From: Shinella sp.
GTDB lineage: Bacteria; Pseudomonadota; Alphaproteobacteria; Rhizobiales; Rhizobiaceae
Assembly: GCA_003248775.1 (NCBI GenBank)
Contig: QFQX01000047.1
Location: 1-32,790 of the forward strand
Length of the DNA stretch: 32,790 nucleotides
Direction of reading: 5' to 3'
Part shown: piece by piece, positions 18,269-25,671 of the stretch
How the letters are laid out: each line of letters begins with the position of its first letter
Numbering within the stretch: position 1 is the first letter of the stretch
Notes under the pieces: generated by a model
Told to the model about the DNA's origin: nothing
The model's database searches: none
Seen by the model: the letters and a program-made list of their open reading frames with translations, nothing else
Position numbers and translations under genes: made by a program

Positions 18269-19033
18269 TCACGGCGCGGTCTCGATGAGATTGACGTCGT
18301 TTTCGGCGCAGATCGCCCTGATGGCATCCAGCGGACAGCGATCGGTAATGAAAGTGTGCACCTGCGAGAGATGGCCGATCCGCACGGGAGCCGTGCGTTC
18401 GAACTTGCTGGAATCGCTCACTAATATGACATGACGGGCATTGGCCATGATGGCCTGCGCCACCTTCACCTCACGAAAGTCGAAGTCGAGAAGCGCGCCA
18501 TCGCCATCGATTGCCGAGACGCCGATGACGGCAAAATCCACCTTGAACTGCCGAATGAAATCGACAGCGGCTTCACCGACGATACCGCCATCGGAGCCAC
18601 GAACAACGCCACCGGCAATCACCACCTCGATCGAGGGGAATACCCTCAAGTGGTTGGCAACGTTGATATTATTGGTAATGACCATGAGTTCGCGATGGTC
18701 GGTGAGCGCTTCGCCTACCGCTTCGGTCGTCGTGCCGATATTGATGAACAGCGAGGAGTTGTCGGGAATGAGAGCGGCCGCAGCCTTGCCGATCGCCTGT
18801 TTTTCGGACGAGGCAATCGACCGTCGCGCCTCGTATTTGACGTTCTCGTTGCCACTCGGGAAGATCGCGCCGCCATGAATGCGTGTCAGCGCCCGGCCGT
18901 CGCAGAGATCGTTCAGATCCTTGCGGATCGTCTGGGGCGTGACGGAAAAACGGTTGGCGAGTTCGTCGACCAGAACGCGGCCCTGCTCCTTGGCGAGCGC
19001 CACGATTTCCGCCTGACGCGGGGTAAGCAGCAT
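18269..19033 (-). CDS. glpR: DeoR-family glycerol regulon repressor
   Basis: DNA-binding repressor that probably responds to glycerol 3-phosphate. From the ATG at 19033 it has 254 residues. An N-terminal winged helix-turn-helix (MLLTPRQAEIVALAKEQG, then FSVTPQTIRKDLNDL) is followed by the DeoR C-terminal sensor fold, with the phosphate-loop-like NIGTTTEAVGEAL and the family segment SAIDGDGALLDFD. I chose 19033 over 19051 because GGGAGG lies about 7 bases before it. It heads the glp cluster on the same strand, 120 bp before glpD. A perfect inverted repeat lies directly upstream, which suggests autoregulation. The GlpR name rests on the operon context. Confidence 0.9.
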   Translation of the reverse strand: MLLTPRQAEIVALAKEQGRVLVDELANRFSVTPQTIRKDLNDLCDGRALTRIHGGAIFPSGNENVKYEARRSIASSEKQAIGKAAAALIPDNSSLFINIGTTTEAVGEALTDHRELMVITNNINVANHLRVFPSIEVVIAGGVVRGSDGGIVGEAAVDFIRQFKVDFAVIGVSAIDGDGALLDFDFREVKVAQAIMANARHVILVSDSSKFERTAPVRIGHLSQVHTFITDRCPLDAIRAICAENDVNLIETAP

Positions 19034-19058
19034 GATGATCCTCCCTTTCATTTCCCTT

Positions 19059-19100
19059 TTTCGTTTTTCTTCATCCTACGGAAAAACGAAAGCCGAACAA
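19059..19100 (-). promoter_or_regulatory. candidate GlpR operator and promoter upstream of glpR
   Basis: A perfect 11-bp inverted repeat, TTTCGTTTTTC (19059-19069) and GAAAAACGAAA (19081-19091), is separated by an 11-bp spacer, so the half-sites are 22 bp apart. A weak promoter can be fitted on the minus strand: TTGTTC (19095-19100), 16 bp, TAGGAT (19073-19078). The -10 would then sit between the two arms. The TTCGTTT core is shared with the glpD upstream repeats. Confidence 0.6.
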
Positions 19101-19143
19101 GTGCGTCGTGGGAGGATTGCGAAATGCATGTGATCCGGGGAGG

Positions 19144-19170
19144 AAAAAGGCCGGCGCTTTCGCACCGGCC
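19144..19170 (-). terminator. rho-independent terminator of the dpp operon
   Basis: On the minus strand GGCCGGTGC, loop GAAA and GCGCCGGCC form a 9-bp stem with one T-G wobble, followed at once by TTTTT (19144-19148). It lies 35 bp after the dppF stop and before glpR, so it keeps the peptide transporter message out of the glycerol genes. Confidence 0.88.
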
Positions 19171-19204
19171 GTTCAAATTTCCTGGTTCAATAGCCGGGAC
19201 GCGA

Positions 19205-20068
19205 TCAGGCGACCTTCGGAGCACCGGCCCGTTTTGCGGCAACGCGGGCGCGGATCGTGTCCACGTCGGCGCGCGGCGTGGCGGCAAAGAGCGTCCGGGT
19301 ATAATCGTGCTTCGGATCGGAGAAGACCTCGTCGCGGCTGCCATATTCGACGGCCTCGCCGTAATACATCACCATCACCTCGTCGGCGATGTAACGCACG
19401 ACCGAAAGATCGTGGCTGATGAAGACGTAGGTCAGGCCGAATTCGTCCTGAAGATCCGCCAGCAAGTTCAGCACCTGCGCCTGTACCGAAAGGTCGAGAG
19501 CGGAAACCGGCTCGTCCAGCACAAGCAGCTTCGGTTTCAGCATCAGCGCGCGCGCAATGGCGATACGCTGGCGCTGGCCGCCGGAGAACATGTGCGGGTA
19601 GCGGTTATAGTGCTCCGGTCCGAGGCCGACCTTCACCAGCATTTCGGTTGCGCGCTCGCGGCGCTCTGCCGCCGACATGCTCGTGTTGATGGCCAGCGGC
19701 TCACCCAGCACGTCGCCGATCTTCTGACGCGGGTTGAGCGAACCATAGGGGTTCTGGAAGACGATCTGCACCTTCTGGCGCATCTCGGCGGTGAGATGAC
19801 CCGGACGGGTGTCAACCGTCTTACCCTCGATCAGGAGTTCGCCGGCTGTCGGTTCATCGATGAAGGTCAGGATGCGGGCAAGGGTGGACTTGCCGCAGCC
19901 GCTTTCGCCGACGATGGCGAGCGTCTTGCCGGTTTCCAGCTTGAAGGACACGCCCTTGACCGCATGCACGACCTTCTCCGGTTTGAAGAGGCCGGTCGGC
20001 ACGTGATAATCGCGCTTGATGTTGCGGATCTCAAGCATCGGCGTCTGTTGGGTGGTCATGTCGCTCAT
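19205..20068 (-). CDS. dppF: dipeptide ABC transporter ATPase (DppF type)
   Basis: One of two cytoplasmic ATPases energising the peptide importer. The 287 residues hold Walker A GESGCGKS (54-61), the signature FSGGQRQRIAIARAL, Walker B LLVLDEPVSALD and the switch histidine in VFISHDLSVV. The C-terminal oligopeptide-transporter extension follows (DEVFSDPKHDYTRTLFAATP). MLEIRNIKRDYHV and the loading loop VPTGLFKPEKVVHAVKGV are typical of the F rather than the D subunit. It overlaps dppD by 4 bp and is the last gene before the terminator. MTTQQTP four codons in is an alternative start. Confidence 0.92.
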   Translation of the reverse strand: MSDMTTQQTPMLEIRNIKRDYHVPTGLFKPEKVVHAVKGVSFKLETGKTLAIVGESGCGKSTLARILTFIDEPTAGELLIEGKTVDTRPGHLTAEMRQKVQIVFQNPYGSLNPRQKIGDVLGEPLAINTSMSAAERRERATEMLVKVGLGPEHYNRYPHMFSGGQRQRIAIARALMLKPKLLVLDEPVSALDLSVQAQVLNLLADLQDEFGLTYVFISHDLSVVRYIADEVMVMYYGEAVEYGSRDEVFSDPKHDYTRTLFAATPRADVDTIRARVAAKRAGAPKVA

Positions 20069-20913
20069 GCGTTTTCTCCTGCGGTCGAACCTGCAAGGAA
20101 GTCGGAAACGGTCGTCAGGCGATCCCCGGTCGCGTTTTCCGGCAAGGCGGAAAGAAGGGCGCGCGTATAGGCGTTCTTCGGTGCTTCGAAGAGCGAGAGC
20201 ACGTCGGCCTCTTCCATCTTGCGGCCCTTGTACTGCACGATCACGCGGTCGGCGGTTTCGGCCACGACACCCATGTCATGGGTAATCATGATGAGGCCCA
20301 TGCCGTTCTTCGCCTGCAGGTCCATCAGTAGATCGAGGATCTGCTTCTGGATGGTCACGTCGAGCGCGGTGGTGGGTTCGTCTGCGATCAGAAGCGTCGG
20401 ATTGCAGGCGATCGCCATGGCGATCATGACACGCTGGCACTGGCCGCCGGACATCTGGTGCGGGAAGTGGTTGAGCCGCTCGGCCGGATCAGGCAGGCCG
20501 ACCAGCCGGAAGAGCTCGATGGCGCGCTCGCGACGGGCCGTCTTGCCAAGGCCCATGTGAATGCGCAGCACTTCCTCGATCTGGAAACCGACGGTGAAGC
20601 AGGGATTGAGGCTTGCCACCGGTTCCTGGAAGATCATGGCGATATCCTTGCCGATCAGCTTGCGCCGTTCGGCAGGCGAGATTCGCATGATGTCCTTGCC
20701 CTGAAAGAGCATGCTGTCGGCGGTGATCTTCGCCGTCCAGGGCAGAAGGCCCATGACGGCGAGCATCGAGACCGATTTTCCGGAGCCGGATTCGCCGACG
20801 ATCGCCAGCACTTCGCCGGCTTCCACCGAAAGCGATACGCCATCGACCGCCTTGAACCAGCCGGAGGCCGTTTCGAATTCGACGGTCAGGTTCTGAATAT
20901 CGAGAAGCGCCAT
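20065..20913 (-). CDS. dppD: dipeptide ABC transporter ATPase (DppD type)
   Basis: Partner ATPase of DppF, 282 residues. Walker A is GESGSGKS (40-47), the signature is MSGGQCQRVMIAMAI, Walker B is LLIADEPTTALD, and the switch histidine is in IMITHDMGVVAE. The C-terminal oligopeptide extension is ENATGDRL after SLFEAPKNAYTRALLSALP. Unlike the GlpS/GlpT pair, both peptide ATPases keep all catalytic motifs. The gene starts 1 bp after the dppC stop and overlaps dppF by 4 bp, so translation is tightly coupled. Confidence 0.92.
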   Translation of the reverse strand: MALLDIQNLTVEFETASGWFKAVDGVSLSVEAGEVLAIVGESGSGKSVSMLAVMGLLPWTAKITADSMLFQGKDIMRISPAERRKLIGKDIAMIFQEPVASLNPCFTVGFQIEEVLRIHMGLGKTARRERAIELFRLVGLPDPAERLNHFPHQMSGGQCQRVMIAMAIACNPTLLIADEPTTALDVTIQKQILDLLMDLQAKNGMGLIMITHDMGVVAETADRVIVQYKGRKMEEADVLSLFEAPKNAYTRALLSALPENATGDRLTTVSDFLAGSTAGENA

Positions 20914-20914
20914 G

Positions 20915-21823
20915 TCAGGACCTCTTCAGTTTCGGGTCGAGCGCATCACGCAGGCCGTCACCCATCAGGTTGATGGCAAGAACGGTTATGAGGATGGCAA
21001 GACCGGGGAAGGTGACCACCCACCAGGCGCGCAGGATGAACTCGCGGGCTTCGGCGAGCATGGTTCCCCATTCCGGAGCCGGAGGCTGGGCGCCCATGCC
21101 GAGAAAGCCGAGGGCCGCCGCATCGAGGATCGCGTTGGAGAAGGACAGCGTCGCCTGAACGATCAGCGGCGCGGTGCAGTTCGGCAGGATGGTGCGGAAC
21201 ATCAGGCGGAAGGGACCGGCGCCTGCAAGGCGGGCGGCGGTCACGTAGTCACGGCTCTTCTCCGCCATGACCGCAGCGCGGGTAAGGCGCACGAAATGCG
21301 GCTGCAGGGTGAGCGCGATGGCGATCATGCCGTTCGTCAGGCTCGGCCCCAGGATCGCAACCAGCACCAGCGCCAGAAGCAGAGACGGGAAGGCCAGGAT
21401 GATGTCCATCAAACGCATGATGACGGTATCGATCCAGCCACGGTAATAACCGGCGATCAGACCAACGAGAATGCCGCCGGTCAGCGACAGCGTGGTGACG
21501 AAGACACCGATGAACAGCGAATACTGGGCGCCGTAGATCAGACGCGAAAGGATGTCGCGACCGACGGGATCCGTACCCAGAAGATAGGTGCTGTTGCCGC
21601 CTTCGAGCCAGGACGGCGGCACGAGGATAGCGTCGCGATACTGTTCGAACGGGGAATGGGGCGCGACCAGCGGCGCGAAGACCGCGATCAGCACGAGCGC
21701 AAGGAACACGAAGAGGCCGATCACCGCCCCGCGGTTTTCGGAGAAATAGAACCAGAATTCGGCCAGCATCTGGCGACGCATCGCCGCGCTGGAAACCGTC
21801 TGTCCCTGAGTTGTCTCAGCCAT
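20915..21823 (-). CDS. dppC: dipeptide ABC transporter permease (DppC type)
   Basis: Inner-membrane channel subunit, 302 residues. A polar N-terminus leads to the first helix GAVIGLFVFLALVLIAVFAPL, followed by the typical periplasmic loop YLLGTDPVGRDILSRLIYGA, then further helices. The coupling loop near the C-terminal half reads AAVMAEKSRDYVTAARLAGA, the EAA motif of this class. GTDPVGRD is diagnostic for DppC/OppC. It lies 16 bp after dppB and 1 bp before dppD. Confidence 0.94.
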   Translation of the reverse strand: MAETTQGQTVSSAAMRRQMLAEFWFYFSENRGAVIGLFVFLALVLIAVFAPLVAPHSPFEQYRDAILVPPSWLEGGNSTYLLGTDPVGRDILSRLIYGAQYSLFIGVFVTTLSLTGGILVGLIAGYYRGWIDTVIMRLMDIILAFPSLLLALVLVAILGPSLTNGMIAIALTLQPHFVRLTRAAVMAEKSRDYVTAARLAGAGPFRLMFRTILPNCTAPLIVQATLSFSNAILDAAALGFLGMGAQPPAPEWGTMLAEAREFILRAWWVVTFPGLAILITVLAINLMGDGLRDALDPKLKRS

Positions 21824-21839
21824 GGAGTTTTTTCACCTC

Positions 21840-22844
21840 TTAGTGGCGGATACGCGGGTTGATCAGGCCGTAGAGCAGATCAACAATGAGATTGACGACC
21901 ATGATGATGCCCGCGATCAGAAGAAGGCCGCCCTGGATCACCGGATAGTCGCGACGGAAGACGCTATCGACCATCCATTTGCCGATACCCGGCCAGGAGA
22001 AGATCGTCTCGGTCAGGATGGCGCCGGCGAGCATGACGCCGATCTGCAGGCCGATCGTGGTGATGACCGGGATCATGGCGTTACGCAGGGCATGCAGACC
22101 GATGACCCGGAAGGGCGAAAGGCCCTTGGCGCGGGCGGTGCGGATATAGTCTTCCGATAGAACTTCGAGCATGGCCGAACGCGTCTGGCGGGCGATGACC
22201 GCGAGCGGAATGGTGGCCAGCACGATCGACGGCAGGATCAGATGGCTGAGCGCCGAGGTGAAGGCCCCCTTCTGCCCCGACAGCAGCGAGTCGATCAGCA
22301 TGAAGCCCGTTACCGGCGGGAAGAAATACATCAGCGAGATGCGGCCCGACACCGGCGTCCACTGCAGCATGCCGGAGAACAGGATGATGAGCAGCAGGCC
22401 CCACCAGAAGATCGGCATGGAATAGCCGACGAGAGCCACGCCCATCATCGACTGGTCGAACATCGAACCGCGCTTGATCGCCGCGATGACGCCGGCCGGA
22501 ATGCCGAGCGCAATCGCGATGACGATGGCACAGAAGGACAGCTCGACCGTTGCCGGAAACAGCGACAGGAACTGATTGAGGATTGGAGACTTGGAAACGA
22601 TCGAAGAACCGAAATCACCGGTCAGCACACCGCCCAGGTAATCGAAATACTGGACGACCAGCGGCCGGTCGAGGCCAAGCTGAGCGCTGATCTGCGCATG
22701 ACGCTCAGGCGACATGACGCGTTCGCCGGACAGCAAAGCGACCGGATCACCCGGCAGGAGCCGGATGAAGGCGAAGGCTATGATCGAGACCCCGACGAAT
22801 GTCGGAATGAGGACGGCAAGCCGTCGCAGGAGAAAGCCAAACAT
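21840..22844 (-). CDS. dppB: dipeptide ABC transporter permease (DppB type)
   Basis: Inner-membrane channel subunit, 334 residues from the ATG at 22844. The start MFGFLLRRLAVLIPTFVGVSI is the standard DppB N-terminus. A longer in-frame reading to 22979 would add 45 polar residues that overlap the dppA-dppB hairpin, so I rejected it. The motif LLPGDPVALLSGERVMSPER is typical of the family, and the coupling loop EVLSEDYIRTARAKGLSPFR is clear. About six helices are visible. It follows dppA after 180 bp and precedes dppC. Confidence 0.93.
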   Translation of the reverse strand: MFGFLLRRLAVLIPTFVGVSIIAFAFIRLLPGDPVALLSGERVMSPERHAQISAQLGLDRPLVVQYFDYLGGVLTGDFGSSIVSKSPILNQFLSLFPATVELSFCAIVIAIALGIPAGVIAAIKRGSMFDQSMMGVALVGYSMPIFWWGLLLIILFSGMLQWTPVSGRISLMYFFPPVTGFMLIDSLLSGQKGAFTSALSHLILPSIVLATIPLAVIARQTRSAMLEVLSEDYIRTARAKGLSPFRVIGLHALRNAMIPVITTIGLQIGVMLAGAILTETIFSWPGIGKWMVDSVFRRDYPVIQGGLLLIAGIIMVVNLIVDLLYGLINPRIRH

Positions 22845-22974
22845 GATGGACCCGCTTATGTTTTTCTTGGAGGTCTGTAATCGCCGGCCATCCCGGGCCG
22901 GTCTTGCCCGGAAGCAGCATCTGCCTTCCTGAGCCTCTGGGGCCTGACGGTAACAACCGGCGGGCTCCCATGCA

Positions 22975-23007
22975 ATCACCGCGGAAGCGCATGGCTCCCG
23001 CGGTGAT
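22975..23007 (-). other. intercistronic stem-loop between dppA and dppB
   Basis: ATCACCGCGG (22975-22984) pairs perfectly with CCGCGGTGAT (22998-23007), and AGC/GCT inside extends the stem. It starts 17 bp after the dppA stop and has no T-run after it on the minus strand. It fits a 3' stabiliser that keeps dppA mRNA more abundant than the permease part. Confidence 0.65.
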
Positions 23008-23024
23008 CCATTCAGTCTTGACGA

Positions 23025-24620
23025 TTACTCGGTGATGTCGACGTTTTCGAAGGTGAAGTCGCCGAGCGGGCTCTGGACGAAGCCGGAAACTTCCTTGCGC
23101 ATCGGAACGACGGACAGGGAGTGATCGAGCGTTGCCCACGGAGCTTCACGCTTGAAGATGACCTGAGCCTCTTCGTAGAGCTTGGTGCGTTCAGCCTTGT
23201 CGGAGGTTACCTTTGCCTTCTTCACGAGGGCGTCGAATTCCGGATTGCACCACTGGGCGCGGTTGTTGCCGCCCACGGCTTCGCAGCCGAGCAGGGTGTC
23301 GAGGAAGTTGTCCGGGTCGCCATTGTCGCCGGTCCAGCCGAGCATGGCGGCGCCATCGCGGTCCTTGGCCTTGGAGCGGTCGAGGTATTCGGCCCACTCG
23401 TAGGAAACGATCTCGACCTTGACGCCGATCTTGGCGAAGTCGTCCTGCATGATTTCAGCCGCGCGACGGGCGTTCAGCATGTAGGGACGCGATACCGGCA
23501 TGGCCCAGATCTTCATCGACAGATCCTTGACGCCAGCTTCCTCGAGCATCTTCTTGGCAGCGTCGAGGTCGTAGGTGTCGTCTTCGATCTTGTCGTTGTA
23601 GGACCACATGGTCGGCGGGATCGGGTTCTTGGCCGGAGTGGCCATGCCCTGGAACACGGCGTCAACGATCGCTTTCTTGTTGATCGCCTTGTTCAGCGCC
23701 TTGCGGACTTCAGGCTTGTCGAACGGCGCCTGGGTCGTGTTGTAGGCGAGGTAGGCAACGTTCAGGCCTTCCTGCTCCATGACCTTCAGGCTCGAATCAG
23801 CCTTCATGGACGCGACGTCGGCAGCATTCGGGAACGGCATCAGATGGCATTCGCCAGCCTTGAGCTTCTGATAGCGAACGGCAGCGTCGGTGGTGATTGC
23901 GAACACGAGATCGTCGATCTTCGGAGCGCCGCCCCAGTAATCGGCATTCTTCTTGTAGCGGATGACGGCATCCTGCTGGTAGCCGACGAAGGTGAACGGA
24001 CCGGTGCCGACCGGCATCTGGTTCAGCTGTTCCTTCTTGCCTTCGGCGTCGAGCTTGTCAGCATATTCCTTCGACAGGATCGAAGCGAACGGCATGGCGA
24101 CGTTGGCGAGGAACGGAGCTTCAGCGCGGTTGAGGACGAACTTGACCGTCAGGTCGTCGACCTTCTCAACCGACTTGATGAGTTCCGGGAAGCCCATGCC
24201 GGCAGCATATTCCCAGGACGTGCCCGGAACATACTGGTGCCACGGATGATCGGCCTTGATCTGGCGCTCGATCGAGAACACGACGTCGTCAGCGTTCAGT
24301 TCGCGGGTCGGAGTGAAGAAATCAGTGGTCTGGAACTTCACGCCGGGACGCAGCTTGAAGACGTATTCCTTGCCGTCTTCGGAAACGGTCCAGCTTTCAG
24401 CGAGGCCGGCAACCGGGTTGGTGGTGCCGGGTTCGAACTCGAGCAGGCGGCTGTAAACCGGGTGAGCCGAAGCGTCGAAGGTGGTGCCGGCGGTGTAAAG
24501 ACCCGGATCGAAGCCTTCCGGCGAACCTTCCGAGCAGTAGACGAAGGTCTTGGCGCTGGCGGCCGTGGAAAGGAACGTGGCCGCAAGCAGAGCCGCAGCG
24601 AAGCCAAACTTCAATTTCAT
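23025..24620 (-). CDS. dppA: periplasmic dipeptide-binding protein (DppA type)
   Basis: Binds peptides in the periplasm for the DppBCDF importer. From the ATG at 24620 the product has 531 residues and a signal peptide, MKLKFGFAAALLAATFLSTA plus ASA, with cleavage before KTFVYCSEG. The family hallmarks are FDPGLYTAGTTFDASAHPVY, WTVSEDGKEYVFKLRPGVKF and NADDVVFSIERQ. GGGAG lies about 9 bases before the ATG. A longer in-frame reading to 24722 adds an unlikely basic leader. It heads the operon. In rhizobia related systems can also carry haem precursors such as delta-aminolevulinate, so the exact substrate is open. Confidence 0.93.
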   Translation of the reverse strand: MKLKFGFAAALLAATFLSTAASAKTFVYCSEGSPEGFDPGLYTAGTTFDASAHPVYSRLLEFEPGTTNPVAGLAESWTVSEDGKEYVFKLRPGVKFQTTDFFTPTRELNADDVVFSIERQIKADHPWHQYVPGTSWEYAAGMGFPELIKSVEKVDDLTVKFVLNRAEAPFLANVAMPFASILSKEYADKLDAEGKKEQLNQMPVGTGPFTFVGYQQDAVIRYKKNADYWGGAPKIDDLVFAITTDAAVRYQKLKAGECHLMPFPNAADVASMKADSSLKVMEQEGLNVAYLAYNTTQAPFDKPEVRKALNKAINKKAIVDAVFQGMATPAKNPIPPTMWSYNDKIEDDTYDLDAAKKMLEEAGVKDLSMKIWAMPVSRPYMLNARRAAEIMQDDFAKIGVKVEIVSYEWAEYLDRSKAKDRDGAAMLGWTGDNGDPDNFLDTLLGCEAVGGNNRAQWCNPEFDALVKKAKVTSDKAERTKLYEEAQVIFKREAPWATLDHSLSVVPMRKEVSGFVQSPLGDFTFENVDITE

Positions 24621-25183
24621 TGATAGTCTCCCATTGGTGAAATCCGATTGTGCCGGTTTCGCCTGTTTGTTTGTGGCGAAGCGCACCCCAATTTTCGCGC
24701 AACGCCGTTCTGTACGTGGCAAACCCCACGCGGGCGGGCACCCTGCCGAGCCGGTCGTGGTCGCGATTTGACAAGTCTCCTCACCGACCAGTCTCGCCCT
24801 GCAGGCGCTCTGTCTTTTGTCTTATCGGTAAAAGAATCGATGTAAAGAGAGATTCTGCCGCAGTTTTGGACCAAGTTGGTCAAATTTCTGCCACCGCGCA
24901 GTTTTGTTAAACGTTTCGTAGCGTCGAAATTCCATTAATTTCGTGGGAAATCGTAAAACCGCCGAGCGGTCGGAAACCTCGCCCGCCATCTGTTTCCCTC
25001 GTTCCGGACGGCTCTATCCGCGACGCTCGGGAAAACTCGCTTACCTCAACGGAGAATACAACCTTTAGGCAAGATGGCCTTGGTGTCCGTTTTCGGGTAG
25101 GCGCTTTAGCAGTAAAGCGTAATGGAAATAGACGTGGCACTTCCCATATAAAGGCGAAGGAAAACCGCGCCGGGAGAATTATC
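24621..25183. promoter_or_regulatory. 563-bp divergent intergenic region upstream of dppA
   Basis: This gap must hold the leftward dppA promoter and the rightward promoter of the small gene at 25184. Two palindromes stand out. GACCAA-G-TTGGTC (24869-24881) is perfect around one central base. CGAAATT-CCATT-AATTTCG (24925-24943) has 7-bp arms and a 5-bp spacer. A third, CGCTTTA-GCAG-TAAAGCG, lies at 25102-25119. I found no convincing dppA promoter by eye. Possible -35-like boxes (TTGTCA, TTGCCA) lack a matching -10. Confidence 0.45.
25123..25152 (+). promoter_or_regulatory. candidate promoter of the small exported protein gene
   Basis: TGGAAA (25123-25128) and TATAAA (25147-25152) are 18 bp apart and end 31 bp before the GTG start. 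TGGCAC at 25135-25140 resembles half of a sigma-54 site, but the GC element is missing. Confidence 0.4.
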
Positions 25184-25435
25184 GTGAAGCTTTGGGTGCT
25201 TGCTCTTTCTGCCGCTCTGGCGGTTCCCTTACCCGCGTATTCCGATGTAACGGACCCGCGCAATCCGCGCGTCAGCAACAAGAACTACGTCGATTGCCAA
25301 CGCCTGCCGGACCGATGCGCAGGTAAGGATTCCCAACGGGCACGACGGGATTATTATCGAAACAATACCCGGCAAGGTAACAGCCCGTGCACCTTCCGCG
25401 GTGAACAGCGCACTTGGTCCGAGGACTGCCAGTAG
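25184..25435 (+). CDS. small exported four-cysteine protein, unknown function
   Basis: An 83-residue protein starting at a GTG with GGGAG eight bases before it. Residues 1-20 (MKLWVLALSAALAVPLPAYS) are a clear signal peptide, leaving about 63 residues. The mature part is basic and polar and has four cysteines (38, 45, 69, 82), an even number that fits two disulphides in the periplasm. I do not recognise the family. The gene has its own candidate promoter upstream and a stem-loop with a T-rich stretch downstream, so it looks monocistronic. The good ribosome site, signal peptide and flanking signals make it a likely real gene. Confidence 0.65.
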   Translation: MKLWVLALSAALAVPLPAYSDVTDPRNPRVSNKNYVDCQRLPDRCAGKDSQRARRDYYRNNTRQGNSPCTFRGEQRTWSEDCQ

Positions 25436-25469
25436 GCTGGAGGCGATGTGGCCGGCACCAACACCAGAA

Positions 25470-25514
25470 CGCCGATCCGATGGAATCAGATCGGCGCTCC
25501 AAGATTTTCTTTTT
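25470..25514 (+). terminator. probable terminator after the small exported protein gene
   Basis: CGCCGATC (25470-25477) pairs with GATCGGCG (25489-25496), with a further GAT/ATC pair inside. TTTTCTTTTT follows at 25505-25514. The 8-base gap before the T-run is longer than ideal, so efficiency is uncertain. Confidence 0.6.
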
Positions 25515-25516
25515 CA

Positions 25517-25561
25517 AGCATAATCTTATCGATCCTCGTTTAACCCCGGTCGGATTATGCT
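25517..25561. repeat. 9-bp inverted repeat with long loop
   Basis: AGCATAATC (25517-25525) and GATTATGCT (25553-25561) are perfect complements 27 bases apart in the non-coding gap before the nuclease-fold gene. Its role is unknown. It could be a binding site for a dimeric regulator or part of an RNA fold. Confidence 0.35.
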
Positions 25562-25671
25562 CTACCCATCGACGTCATCGCCGGGTTGGCCTCTTCACAG
25601 TGAGAAATCCGCAGGATTGCTTAAATTGGAATGATCTTCGGAACCGGACCTGAACGGGCGGCATTGTATGT

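Noticed and set aside
18431..20170. 579-codon plus-strand frame opposite glpR and dppF
   Set aside because: Runs across a strong terminator and an operator region and opposes two clear genes.
22845..22979. 45-residue N-terminal extension of DppB
   Set aside because: Polar and Cys/Arg-rich, overlaps an intercistronic hairpin, and would displace the standard permease N-terminus.
24621..24722. 34-residue N-terminal extension of DppA
   Set aside because: It would put a charged leader before a perfect signal peptide; GGGAG favours the ATG at 24620.
25133..25152. Sigma-54 promoter based on TGGCAC
   Set aside because: The -12 GC element at the required spacing is absent (ATATA instead).
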